Assembly: GCA_034440635.1 (NCBI GenBank)
Contig: JAOTON010000337.1
Location: 993,501 to 1,057,500 of the forward strand
Reading direction: 5' to 3'
DNA from: Lepas anatifera
Lineage: Eukaryota; Arthropoda; Thecostraca; Lepadidae
DNA length: 64,000 bases
A model generated the notes under the pieces. It was not told where the DNA came from, did no database searches, and worked only from the letters and a program-made list of their open reading frames with translations. How positions within the stretch are numbered: the first letter of the stretch is position 1; every line of letters starts with the position of its first letter. Made by a program: the position numbers and the translations under genes. Positions 33,520 to 44,113 of this stretch are shown piece after piece.

Positions 33520-33793
33520 TGCACATATTTATTTTATTTTTATTTGACATACACAGCATCTCCACTATCCATGTGGCTATTCTGACGCCGGTCGTAATGA
33601 AGATGAAGGACATAAATGACAACTTAAACAAAAACACTCTGTAGGATAAGGGTAAGGATAGGATGGTTGATGGGGAAGGACAAGGATTACCCACGGGGAG
33701 GGTCGCCACAGGCGCCGCGCTCAACCCATGGAGTGAGGTAGTGGGACTTGATGAAGGGATCCAGTGAAAAAAAACATGGAAAACAACAAACAA
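33520..33793 (-). mobile_element. probable LINE 3' end
   Basis: On the minus strand, a C-rich segment passes to TGTATGTCAAATAAAAATAA and an A/T-rich tail, as in 3' untranslated regions of CR1/Jockey-like elements. No reverse transcriptase sequence remains. The 116-codon frame here is not thought to be a cellular protein. Confidence 0.35.
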
Positions 33794-34089
33794 ACAAGGC
33801 GTGACGATGACGGTGATGATGAATCATTCTCGGTCTTTGTCGACTGCAGAGGAGGAAAAGGCATCAAACCTGTCGCCAACTAAATTTCGAACACCAAAGG
33901 CTTCCGCTTTTAACCTTTAAATATTGGCAAATCCTGAAGCATACACAATGTGACAGATGGTACCTACATTCATACAAGACAACCAGGCAGTAATATTCCT
34001 GAATTCGCAATGAAAGTTACTGAACATAAGAAATATACGTAATTCTGCAACCTTTTAAACGGTTGTCACCAACACTGGAAAACGGCACT

Positions 34090-34180
34090 GACGTAAAACG
34101 GAGATCTGGGCCACCCATGAGTCGAACCCACAACCCATCATTTTCAAACTTATCATGCCACCAACTTAGCTATCAGCACC
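34090..34180 (-). mobile_element. tRNA-derived SINE head, family S2
   Basis: The minus strand has a consensus A box TAGCTAAGTTGG (34161-34172) and B box GGTTCGACTC (34119-34128), about 32 bases apart. The 5' and 3' parts do not pair as an acceptor stem, so it is a SINE promoter head rather than a tRNA gene. The sequence differs from family S1. Confidence 0.6.
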
Positions 34181-34732
34181 CCGGATTTTTTCAATACCTC
34201 GCCGCTGTTTTATACCTCCTCGCGAGTTTTATACCTCACCGCTGAATCCAAACGAGTCAGCTAATTTGTGCCATATTTTCTAGTTAATCATGGTGATTAC
34301 CTTGTTGGGGTGTTTTTCTTTAGAACTTCCCTGGGAGCTTTTATTTTCTTTTGCCAGCCGGAACTGTTCGGGTTTTGTATATATATATTTTTTTTCTGTG
34401 GCATTTCATGGTTTAAATGTTCAGGATCTGTCGCTATCCCTGGTTGACGAGTTGGTGGGTTTTTCCATCCCTGGTCGGCTGGTCTCTCTTTTCATTCTTC
34501 GTTTTTGTCTTCGTGATTCCTCGTTTTCGTTTCTCAGGTCTTATTTCTTAAGGTGTATTCATAATTTATTTTATCCTCAGTCCTCCTCATGTACTCACTT
34601 ATTAGGCCGGTTGATTTAGACAGAGTTTTTCAGGATACATTGTGATTTTCTTCCTTTCTTAACTGAAATTATTTCTTTGAGTTTTTCACCTTAATAAGGA
34701 GGAGAACTGTTGGTAGCAGCATTGTTATTATG
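34181..34732. other. T-rich DNA, no gene recognised
   Basis: A 109-codon frame at 34290-34619 is rich in Phe, Leu and Ser because the DNA is T-rich. No domain was recognised. Confidence 0.4.
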
Positions 34733-35040
34733 AGCCTTAAAGTGGTGTTGAAAATGACCATTATCTGCCAAATTATTTTTATCTTAGACCTAAATTAACA
34801 CTGAAAGAATAGATACAACAATAATCGAAGCTTTCGACTTCAAGTCATCCTCAGCAATGATACATTTTTTAGCACAAAAATTAAAAAAGACTATCACACG
34901 CTTAGGATCAACCTTATCTTCCTCCAGAATTATATGGAACGGTTAACAGTACAAAAAAAGACACGCATTCACACACAGTACACAATCAATCTTAGACATC
35001 TGTTTTTCTATTTTCCTTCCTGAAGCAGTTATGTATATAT
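34733..35040 (-). repeat. left arm of a 300-bp inverted repeat with hammerhead-like core
   Basis: It is the reverse complement of 36177-36490, with shared blocks such as TTTCAACACCACTTTAAAG, GATAATGGTCATTTTCAACA and GATCCTAAGCGTGTGATAGTC. At 34831-34854 on the minus strand it reads CTGAGGATGACTTGAAGTC then GAAAG, a hammerhead-like core with a good GACT/AGTC stem. The arms could be terminal repeats of another Penelope-like element; this is inference. Confidence 0.8.
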
Positions 35041-35087
35041 GCATTTATACATATATCGCACATCACAAGACCAACTAGATTAGACAT

Positions 35088-35160
35088 TTTAGACTAGACA
35101 ACTAGACAACTAGACAACCAACTAGACAAGACCAACTAGGTTAGACAACAACTAGATCCA
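35088..35160. repeat. short tandem repeat ACTAGACA
   Basis: Several direct copies of ACTAGACAA with variants, around 35,090-35,155. Confidence 0.75.
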
Positions 35161-35399
35161 TTTTTATACGTTATCTTCAACCCAAAATGAATACCATGTC
35201 AGCTTCTTGGCCTATCACCCACAAATCACCTTAAATAAAAAAGATAATAATTATAACTATAATAAAAAATAATAATCTAGTTGGTCTTGTGATGCGTGGT
35301 ATATGTATAAATGCATATATGGACTACGTGTCTATATATGCATTTGTATAATATATATGTATATATATGCATTGTCTATATATATATGTATAAATGCAA

Positions 35400-35749
35400 T
35401 GGACTACGTGTCACTCCTAAATCATTTTCGCTGTTCTTCTATTAAAGCGAGGTTTATACAAGCCGACATAAGGTTCCTGCGTTCCGTCTTCAACGGCCGC
35501 CTGGACTGTAGTGAGCTGATGCCCATGTTTTCCCTCCTGACTCCCGGCCGACGCTCACGACACACTGGCTTGTTTAATGTGCCTCGTGGGCGAGTTAATG
35601 CCGTGCAGAATGGGTTCCAGATCAGGCTTCCGAAACTTGTAAATGATTTTCTGCGGCACACACCAGCAGAGGACTTTTTTCAGCCTACTCATTCTTTTCG
35701 ATCGAGTGTGTTGCGGTATGCGAACAGCGTTGGCACGTACATGAGATAG
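35400..35749 (+). pseudogene. C-terminal tail of a LINE reverse transcriptase protein
   Basis: The frame ends with HTGLFNVPRGRVNAVQNGFQ, then LPKLVNDFLRH and FRSSVLRYANSVGTYMR, then a stop. This is the pattern of the C-terminus of non-LTR retrotransposon ORF2 proteins (...F.VPRxRxxxxxxxFxxRxxxxxN.LP...). Only the tail after the reverse transcriptase remains, so it has no enzymatic function. Confidence 0.65.
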
Positions 35750-36176
35750 TATGCTTACTTGCTATGTGCACTGTGTGATTGCGGATTTTTTTGCTTTTTA
35801 TTTTATTATTTTAGGATTTTTAGGCTTTTAGATGCCTTTATAGTAGTATTTTTCATATGGTGGTCCATCTTCATATATTTTATTTTACGCCCACGTAGTT
35901 CATCATTTTTAGCAGCAGCAGCTTCCATGCGGAGGCTATCGTTGTATTTTATACATACATATACTTTTATACATTTTTAGAGTGCCTTTTTAAGCCATGG
36001 AGAGACTCTGTAATGCCATGTGTAGGATATGTGTGGGTGGTTGACTGTGGAAGCGTGCGAGTGTGGAGTGTGATCCCTTACGGAATGTTGAACGATTTTA
36101 ACCAACGACTGCAACCATAAGTGGGCTCTGGCCTGTGGCTGTTCTTGTCTAATAAACAATAAACAATAAACAATAT
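35400..36176 (+). mobile_element. 5'-truncated LINE, 3' end
   Basis: It begins in the last part of a LINE ORF2 and runs through a T-rich 3' untranslated region to a simple tail of (AATAAAC)n at about 36,150-36,175. It is enclosed by the inverted arms at 34733-35040 and 36177-36490, with AT-rich DNA on the left side. Confidence 0.7.
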
Positions 36177-36490
36177 ATACATAACTGTTTTAGGAAGGAA
36201 AATAGAAAAAGAAATGTCTAAGATTGATATGTGTACTGTGTGTGAATGCGTGTCTTTTTTTGTACTGTTAACTGTTCCATATAATTCTGCAGGAAGAAGT
36301 GGTTGATCCTAAGCGTGTGATAGTCTTTTTTAATTTTTGTGCTAAAAAATGTATCATTGCTGAGGATGACTTGAAGTCGAAAGCTTCGATTATTGTTGTA
36401 TCTATTCTTTCAGTGTTAATTTAGGTCTAAAATAAAAAAATAATTTGGCAGATAATGGTCATTTTCAACACCACTTTAAAGTTTTTCACC
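36177..36490 (+). repeat. right arm of the 300-bp inverted repeat with hammerhead-like core
   Basis: Partner of 34733-35040. CTGAGGATGACTTGAAGTC followed by GAAAG lies at 36360-36383. Arm divergence is low, only scattered substitutions and small gaps. Confidence 0.8.
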
Positions 36491-38741
36491 TTTTCACAGA
36501 AGCGTTTGCTAGAAGGTTCACTCTTATAATAATGCCTCGCGCGGTGCGACAGGAAATCAAACAATATTATAAAGATTACACGTTGATAAAATGTCTGGAT
36601 TCTCAAATTTGTTTCCAAATCTTCAAACTTTTTTCATCTTATTCCTTGTAATATGCTGGTTAAATCAGCATAAATTTGGGATTGTTAGAAAGAGAATTGA
36701 ATTAATTAAAAAGCATAAGCCTGAATTCTATGTAAGAATTATCACTTGGCCAAATTCGATGTTAATTCTTGCTGTATAATGGTGACTACGCCCAGTTATA
36801 AACATACTTATTGCGGATGTAAATGTTCCTACGGCTTTTAAAAATTCCTTCACAAATTCAAAAGAAACATGTATCTTTGATTATTATGTTATATCAAAAG
36901 TACAGAAAATAAATCCACAATAAGAAAATTGTGTCGTTTCGGCAGACTCACACAACCTAGGTCAAATTAAGAAAGGATAGCATGGCAGTGCAATCTTATT
37001 TCAGCACAAAATAAATCAACGGGTAAGAGCTTTGATAATTTTTCAGTCGAATGAAAAATTATTTTACATGTTAATTAATTTTGCAGATTTGTTTGGATTT
37101 AATCCATCATCACAGGCCTCCAGAGAGAACTCGGTGATGGGGTGACCTGGCGAAACGCCCGAAGGTATAACTTAGTGCCGATGGGCGCATGATGGAACCT
37201 TGGTAGCTGAATTTAGCGCCGAAAGCAGTTCTGAACGAAAACTTAATTTCAAATCGATGCTATAAGGGTTTCCATTCGAAAAGTTGCCGATGCTCTGTTG
37301 TCGATTCCGTCATACAATTTTGTTGGCTCATTCTAGGTCAGATATTCCAGCAAACACAGCGAGACGGGAGGTGTTGACCTTGCGCCCCCATATACTCAAT
37401 CAGAGCTGCGAGGGTCGCGGACGGAAGTTAGGTGGTAACCCGATCTGGGCGCCGCGGTGGGGCAGCTGAGAGAAGGGAGTAATTGCAGTCCCAGATACTG
37501 AGCCCAGGCAACGTGGAGGGAGGGACCGCTTATCAGAGAACACAGGCGGACTGATTGGACAAGGACCCCATTAGCTCGCCCGGCTGGGGGCGGGCAAACA
37601 TCGGCTCTGCGTCTCCAGGGAAACGCGACTGGCAATTAGACGCTGAGTTTGGACTTAAGCACCGATCAAATAACGTTTTTCTACTTGGAAGAATCTGAAT
37701 AAAAGAAAGTCATTCTTGGTGAGGCCCTATAATTTGATAAACTCCTTTTCATTGCTGCCAACGTTCAGCAAATTTTAACCAAGCTCAGCACAAAAATATA
37801 GGGTATTGTAATTCATTAGGGTATGAATTCGTTAAAATTTGTTAGATTGCAAAAAAATGAAAACGCCAAAAGTATTCTCTGACCATTTGTAAATGATAGG
37901 TACGAGGCAGTATACTCTATCTTCAACTCTTAATTAAAGATTAAGGCTGGATGCAGAGCAGTCGAGACTGATTTTCTTTGTGTGTGAGAATTTTGTTATT
38001 CAAGAAATCATGATAATCCCCATTTGTATAACTAATGCACTGGTTCACGCCTTCTCTTGGGTTCATAAATAGTTACATTTTGTATCTGCTATAAACGTGA
38101 ATGGTCTCAGACTTTGTTATGAATATTTTGCTGTGATAGAGGAACACCGCCTGGCGGCGACCGGCGAGAAATGGCCTTAAAGGCGGGGGGGGTGAAATTT
38201 TATCCTATCCACGCATACGTGGACCGGGCTATAGGACAGGGAAATAGGGTGGGGACATAGGACAGAGACAGGACAGGGCCAGGGACACGTGTGCAGCCTC
38301 ATATTTATTAGCGGGAGATAAGGCTTACATAATCGGTCGAAAGTCGCAATTTTGGGGGAGATGGGCACGTGGCCGGGAATGGGGGCGGGCCCTCCTATCC
38401 CATCAACTTCCCAAACTCATGTGACTATCTCATTCTAATACCATACTAGTCTCTCGGCTTCGCCTGAAAATGTACATTTCCTGATTGGCCTGGAACAGCT
38501 GAACGCAAGAACGTCATCGAAACCAAGTGCACATATCTCCCGGAGCGTAATCGCCTGTTAACCGGGCACCCTTTCTCACCAAGTAATTACAGCCCCGCAC
38601 AGGGTCAGGTTTGAAGGGACCAGGGGTTGGCAGGTGGCGGGCTCATCCCCATCACCCCTCCAGTGTCCTCCGGGAAGGGGCTCGGGCCGGTACTGTGTGC
38701 GACGGGACCGCTGTGCTCTGCGGAAGCCATCAGGCGTCGCC
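36491..38741. other. AT-rich then mixed DNA upstream of a gene
   Basis: No gene is recognised. A GC-rich patch lies at 37,370-37,640 and a purine-rich run with several GGACA and GGGACA motifs at 38,215-38,290. The last 150 bases before 38,742 are GC-rich and may hold the promoter and 5' untranslated region of the next gene; no TATA box is obvious. Confidence 0.4.
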
Positions 38742-41700
38742 ATGTGTCTGCGGACGACCGTGCTGCTTCAGCTGCTGCTGCTGAGGACGGCTGCCGGCAG
38801 CTGTCAGTGCGGGCTTCTGCTGCTGCTGGAGACGGGTCCGCAACGACCCTGGACTCTGGCTGAGCCGGTGATGAAGGGCGCACCTCGACCCTCCGGCTGC
38901 GGAGCGCTGCAGGACGAGATAGAATGCCTCAACACCTGCGCAAACACCGTGAGTACACGGTACCACAAGCTCGTACTCCATGAGAAGCTCAAAGCTGATT
39001 GTGTACAACTGCAATACCGTATTCGATGCGCGCGAGTTGGGCAATCAATGCATGGTAGTAGTAACTAGTAACCAAAATGTCCCGTCTTTTATCTCGACGA
39101 TGACGCTATAATATCTGACGTCACAAGGTTAAGCGGACATCAGTTTAGCGTACTTAAGAGGCCGTGACTTAATACTAAAGCCTTGCACCTCTGAGACTCA
39201 AGCAGATATAAGTATGTTCTCCAAAATTTCCCAGAAAATATCTACGAGTGAAAGTGCTGAACCACAAAATACATAAGACACACCTCCTCCATGTTAATAT
39301 ACGACCACCAAACCCATGAGTCTCATCTATCGGGGTATGCATTGAATGAAAACTACTGCAGCGGTTTTCATTCAATGCATACCCCGATAATGGTCAAACC
39401 GTCTCACATTCACATTTCATAGAAAACAACAGATATTTACGGTCGTAACTACTTATTTTGGTTGGCCAGCTCAAGTTTTTGCGGTCTCCTCGTCTAACAT
39501 TCTGCACCTGGTTGACACCTCTCATAAAAGTACAGTGGTAAAAAAGGCAGCTGTCGAGTTCTCTGGCCGCAACAAATAGCTGTGGCAGTGGTCCATCGAT
39601 GCCTATATAGGCAATCGGGAAGTGTCGATAGGCCAAAGAAAGTGTCAAAGGCGAATAGGTACAATTAGTGCCTTGCACGGCATCCAGAGCTGCAATAGGC
39701 GGTTTTCAACCCTCTTGCAGTAGTTACAACGTCGTCCGCTCGCACAAGCCCTTTTGTTGGACCTAAAAAACCAAACACATTAGACTTCTCGGGCTTGCAC
39801 ACAGGCCACGTTTTCCGGTGTAGCTTTTAGTGATAAATCGATCTGCTAAAACCTGAAAGTGCACGTCTCAAAAAAAAAATTTATATATATATGAAGCTGA
39901 CCGCATAGTTTGCTTGTACTAATTTGTTATACGTTTCTCTAGCTTTCTAACGATTTTATGACGTGGTTGGTATAAATTGGTCAATATATTGTTTAATGTA
40001 TTACCTACTCGCTGACGTTTCGAGTCTAGAACACTCATCTTCTGCCATCGCATTAACCCTCGCCCCATCGGGGCCATCGATGCCCCCCTAAGGTTTTTCC
40101 GGGATAGCAGAAAAATGACGAGGCGCAGCACCGCGGTTGAAGGCTCTACCTCTTACTGCATCATTTTCCCACCATCCCTGAAATTTTTTACCCCGGGTCA
40201 CCCAAGGTCAGGTCACCAGGCGACGTCAACCAAGGTCACCTCACTTCAACTTTAGAGCTCTGTAAGAGCTACATTTCAAAGTTGATCGATTTGAAACTTC
40301 CTACACTTCATGAACCCTCCAGGGTCTACAAGGTGCATATTCGGGATTTTTTTGATTTCGTGACCTGAGGTCATGTCACGAGGTGACCTATCCCATTGAC
40401 AAAGCACGGGGAAAAGCTGTCTTATGATCTAAAAGTCACAAAAACGATTGAAAATGCTCGGCGTGGTCAGAGAGGCGTTCTTGGACACTTTCACGAATTC
40501 CAGGGGCCATATTTGCCCTGTGACCTCTCTAAGGTCATCCAAGGTCACCAGGGGTCAAAAACAGTATTTTGACAATAACTTTTGACCTATACAAGCTAGA
40601 GCGCTGAATCAAACACCATCGTGTTTGTCTTGTCACTGGCTTTCGTTTGATGTCACTGTCACTGGCAAGATCACTTTCGGACCTTTCGTGACCTCAGGTC
40701 ATCTTAGGTCACGAGGTGACCTGTGGAGGTCAAACCACTAGCGGGAGGTCATTACGTTCAACAAAGCAGGAAAAGTTCTGACATTTTCCTATCCAATGTA
40801 GTTTACCACATCTCAATAGCTCTAATGGCACAAGAGTTATGCCCAGTTTGCTTAAGCATTGCATATTTGAGTGAAAATAGCCGATCTTGACCTAATTTGA
40901 CCTCTGGATGTCAAACCATTGACCTGAGCGCTAAAACATGCAAAGTAATTTCTTACTGAATTCACGCGAGCTTTCTAATGCACTTTGCAGGTTTGCGCTA
41001 ACGCCCATACTTTCGGAGTTAGAGGGGGTGCCATCGATGCCTCCGGTGGGGCGAAGGTGGCGCCGGACCCCCGGCGGGGCGCGGGTTAAAACAAATATCA
41101 AGGACTCGTATAAATGGCGCCGTGATCGCCCGGTGCGGTAAAAATGAGATGAAAATAGTTTTGATAAGCGTAGACTCAAATTAGTATAAAAACGAAGTAC
41201 AGTGGCACATACGCTTCCTCCGTTACGTCATCAACAACATGGTGCTTAAACATATGATGATTAGGGGAAATTGAATATAAAGGATAGAATTATATGAAGA
41301 AGTCTAATTCCTACACCGTAAAAAATTACACAATCTTTCGACACTTTACTCTGGCTGACAGAGGTCGACCATCATAAAGATACTGAGTCCCTCGCTTGCT
41401 CTGCTGGTTGTTGACGAGGGGTGTCTGTCTAGGAAGTTGACTGCCTCCAGACCTTTTCATATGCTAACATCGCTATGTTTTGTGATGATCGATGTATGCT
41501 GCTCCAGCATTCGATATAGTAGCATAACAAGCCGTTTGCTAGACGAACGATTACGCAACGCGGCAAAAAATGCGTAAAAAAGATGCTGACACTCGTTTCA
41601 GTGTAGCTAATATCTCTTTTCAAGCACTGTATGTACTCGTCAGCCGTTATTCTATAAACCTGTATACCATATGTTGGTTTGCTTGTGGAATATATCCAAA

Positions 41701-43047
41701 GATATTGTAGCATTTCGCACTGAGTACTAACTGAGCGGATTCGCTGTCAGACCACGGTGCTGACCGGGGAGATGGACTTCCACATGCTGCCGGTGCAGCT
41801 CTCGGTGAGGACACAGCGCCACATTTGCCGAACTTTGAAGCCGCGCCAACGCAAGGTAAGCCCCACTTCAGATGCCGTTCTGCTCGAAGGAAAATATCCA
41901 ATGAAATGATGATGAGAATCAGTCAAACTTTAACCATTATCATTTTAACGTGATCCGTTTAGGCCAGTGTCGGTCGCCACACTGGGAGTTGGTAGACCGC
42001 AGGTTCAAAAGAATGTCAGTATTCCACATATTCAAGTTTGCATCATCAATCCAGGTCTGCATTATACCGTGCGGCTTACTAAAAGCCCTAACTTTCCGCA
42101 AGCGGGAAGTTTTCTGAAAGAATCCACAGTAGCACCTTGCTCCGTCGGCCGGCAGGTTTCTACGCCGCCGCCACCTGCGACCCTAGGCCGGCGGGCGCCG
42201 CCACAAGACGAGGACAGCGACCTGGGGAGGCGGTGGCGCGCACGGCGCCCCTGGGCGGGTTTTACCGGCACTGCGGCGGTAGGTGGCAGCACACTGGCGT
42301 GGTGTTCCCGGACCGCCTCTGCTGCCTGCGGTACAAGACCGTCGAGTGAGTGGTACCGACTGCACTTTAGAGGCGGGCAAAGGTGCTTTGCACAGAACGC
42401 CTTATAAAAAGCCCTTAACTAACTAACGGTACCGACTGCATGAGGGCAATGCCGCACGTTTGTACGAATCCAGCCCAATATGTAAATCTGTGAGCCGACC
42501 TGGGCCAGAGACATACGCTGGCTCTGGTACAGATATAGAGACAAGTTTTATATTTATTCACGAATCCAAATTTATTGAGCTTGTAATACATTATATTTTC
42601 GGAAATCTGATGACCCATGGGATTGGGTCTAACATTTGCACAAATTGGAGCTTCAGGTCCAATGAAAAGGCACCTGTTTAAGCTCAGGGTTTCTACCAGT
42701 TCACCGGACCTGTTTTTGGTTGGCTCCTGAGCTGTCGGAGAGATACCAACCGAACCACGGCCGTCACACCGGCCAAATGTTTGGGCCTGCTTAACCTTAC
42801 ACACTTCCAAACGAAATTCACGGCGCGAAATGTCATAATGTCATAATCTTCCACTCACGAGTTCCTGAAACTTTCACGTTCTCTTGTCAGTTTTGCGTAT
42901 GAAGAAATGAGATTATGATACTATTCCCCTAGCCGACTTCATCCTGCCCTCTTGATCTCCCTGACCGGGACTCCCTTCCCCAGCTGCAACGACGTGAGGC
43001 CCCGGCAGAGACTGCCCTTCCTCACCCAGTACCGGCGCCGCCGCTGA
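38742..43047 (+). CDS. putative secreted cysteine-rich protein, four candidate exons
   Basis: Candidate exons are 38742-38948, 41751-41855, 42156-42345 and 42984-43047. Exon 1 starts with a strong signal peptide (MCLRTTVLLQLLLLRTAAGS) and contains SGCGALQDEIECLNTC before a consensus donor GTGAGT. Exon 4 joins exon 3 in frame across a consensus GTGAGT donor and CCCCAG acceptor, giving RLCCLRYKTVDCNDVRPRQR and a basic C-terminus RRRR before TGA. An AATAAA signal follows at 43169. Exon 2 (TGEMDFHMLPVQLS) continues exon 1 in phase 0 but would enter exon 3 in a different frame from the cysteine-rich one. Either an exon is missing, a splice site is wrong, or exon 3 is used in two frames. Cysteine spacing suggests an extracellular disulfide-rich ligand or matrix protein. 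The family was not recognised. Confidence 0.55.
39328..39389. repeat. perfect 26-bp hairpin with 10-base loop
   Basis: The left stem (39328-39353) begins TATCGGGGTATGCATTGAAT and the right stem (39364-39389) is its exact reverse complement. The loop is TACTGCAGCG. It lies in intron 1 of the plus-strand gene. No mismatch was seen, so it is either young or maintained. Confidence 0.95.
39905..40052 (-). mobile_element. Penelope-like or similar retroelement terminal fragment
   Basis: On the minus strand 40013-40042 reads GAAGATGAG, a loop, then ACTCGAAACGTC. That is close to the hammerhead-like ends of the Penelope copies, although the CUGANGA part is imperfect (AAGATGA). The fragment stops where the TTAA element begins at 40053. 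Confidence 0.4.
40053..41089. mobile_element. TTAA-flanked MITE, family 2, copy 3
   Basis: TTAA lies at 40053-40056 and 41086-41089, with termini CCCTCGCCCCATCGGGG and CCCCGGCGGGGCGCGGG. CATCGATG-containing blocks lie near both ends. It is dense in AGGTCA/TGACCT. It lies in intron 1 of the plus-strand gene. Confidence 0.9.
42365..42427 (+). mobile_element. 63-bp SINE-tail insertion with 13-bp target duplication
   Basis: The insert runs CTTTAGAGGCGGGCAAAGGT to a tail of (TAAC)n. It is flanked by an exact 13-base duplication GGTACCGACTGCA at 42352-42364 and 42428-42440. The same 3' tail, ending (ATTG)n, occurs at 58060-58122. It lies 20 bases after the exon 3 end of the plus-strand gene, and its target began just after the donor GTGAGT. 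Confidence 0.9.
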
Positions 43048-43168
43048 AGACAGTCGGGACGGACACCGGACACCACGACCAGCCAGATGTGTCAGCGTTA
43101 TCAACTTCTCCAGGTGGTGCGCTCGTAATCGAACAACACTTCCGCTACTTGGCCGGTCTAAAAGGGAA

Positions 43169-43174
43169 AATAAA
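43169..43174 (+). terminator. polyadenylation signal AATAAA
   Basis: Canonical hexamer about 120 bases after the TGA of the plus-strand gene. Confidence 0.5.
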
Positions 43175-43474
43175 ACCCCACGCCAGTAGGGGCAGTTTTA
43201 GCATGCTGTCTAGACACAGTTTAGGAGAAGGCCCTTCAGGCGACCAAAGTGGCCCATTGGACTGGTGGTAGATGATATCTGGCTACATCGTTATTGTGCC
43301 GTTCCTAATGTTGCTATTGTAAGAAGCGGGCTAATGCATGTAGAAATCTGCCCCGGGATCTTCAGCTAGGTGATACGGAGCTGCCTCGGCTCGCTCCTGT
43401 TTCTGTCGGTTAGCCGCGGGCATTTCGGCACGACCAGTGCCGCCAATAACACAGTTGTGTGAAGAAATCGCAAG

Positions 43475-44113
43475 TTAGCGGCAACACCAGGAACACATCG
43501 TAAATGTATCGTGACTGGATTTCAGGTTCCCGATGGACAAAATAACATCGTCGCCTTCTGGCCTGCTGGTAAAGATGACCGCCTTCTCTGCTGTTCAAAA
43601 ACACAGAGTGGAATGCTTACATCGAGAACAGTGTATATATTTGTCTTTTCAAGAGTGGCCTTAACACCGCCTTGGTGAGGGGGCCACTGCTACAACAGGT
43701 ATCACATCACACGACTCCACAAGGTCACGATAATAAATACCCACGAGCATGCAGTCCCAGAGTACATGAATAAACCTAACGGGAAGCTTCTTGATTTGTT
43801 TATAACTCGGTAACCCTTATTATCAATAAGATCATATAGGCGCGTCATGCACACGCAAGAAGACATCTGATTGCAACGAGCACAAAAGAGAAATAGTTTG
43901 CTCCATTCTAAACTCACAATCGGGGTAACATTACGGACAGGGGTAACATTACGGACAGAGTAACAAAGTAAATGAGAGGAAGGTTCTCACATTGAAGCAA
44001 AAGAACTTGTTGGCGTCACAACGGGTCATGCCCACGTCCCCAAAATCATGGTACGGGGGACCGCAGACGCCATCTTCAGAGGGACACAAAATTCCAGCGG
44101 CGCCGAACCTTAA
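43475..44113 (-). CDS. small cysteine-bearing protein, last two exons, unidentified
   Basis: Exon 43991-44113 follows a pyrimidine-rich acceptor ending GACCAG. It reads LRFGAAGILCPSEDGVCGPP and continues through DVGMTRCDANKFFCFN to a GTGAGA donor, exactly 41 codons. Exon 43475-43585 follows CAGAG and stays in the same phase: KAVIFTSRPEGDD, then ILSIGNLKSSHDTF and MCSWCCR before TAA, exactly 37 codons with stop. Six or more cysteines and no membrane segment suggest an extracellular product. A signal-peptide-like frame (MRVSSGVALPLLLPRLLSS) begins at 44741, but its joining was not resolved. The family was not recognised, and the gene model rests on splice and phase logic only. Confidence 0.4.

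Noticed and set aside
34119..34172. tRNA gene on the minus strand
   Set aside because: A and B boxes are good, but the acceptor stem does not pair, so it was called a SINE head.
38627..38883. Alternative frames on both strands across exon 1 of the secreted-protein gene
   Set aside because: They lack a signal peptide joined to a splice donor. The chosen frame has both.
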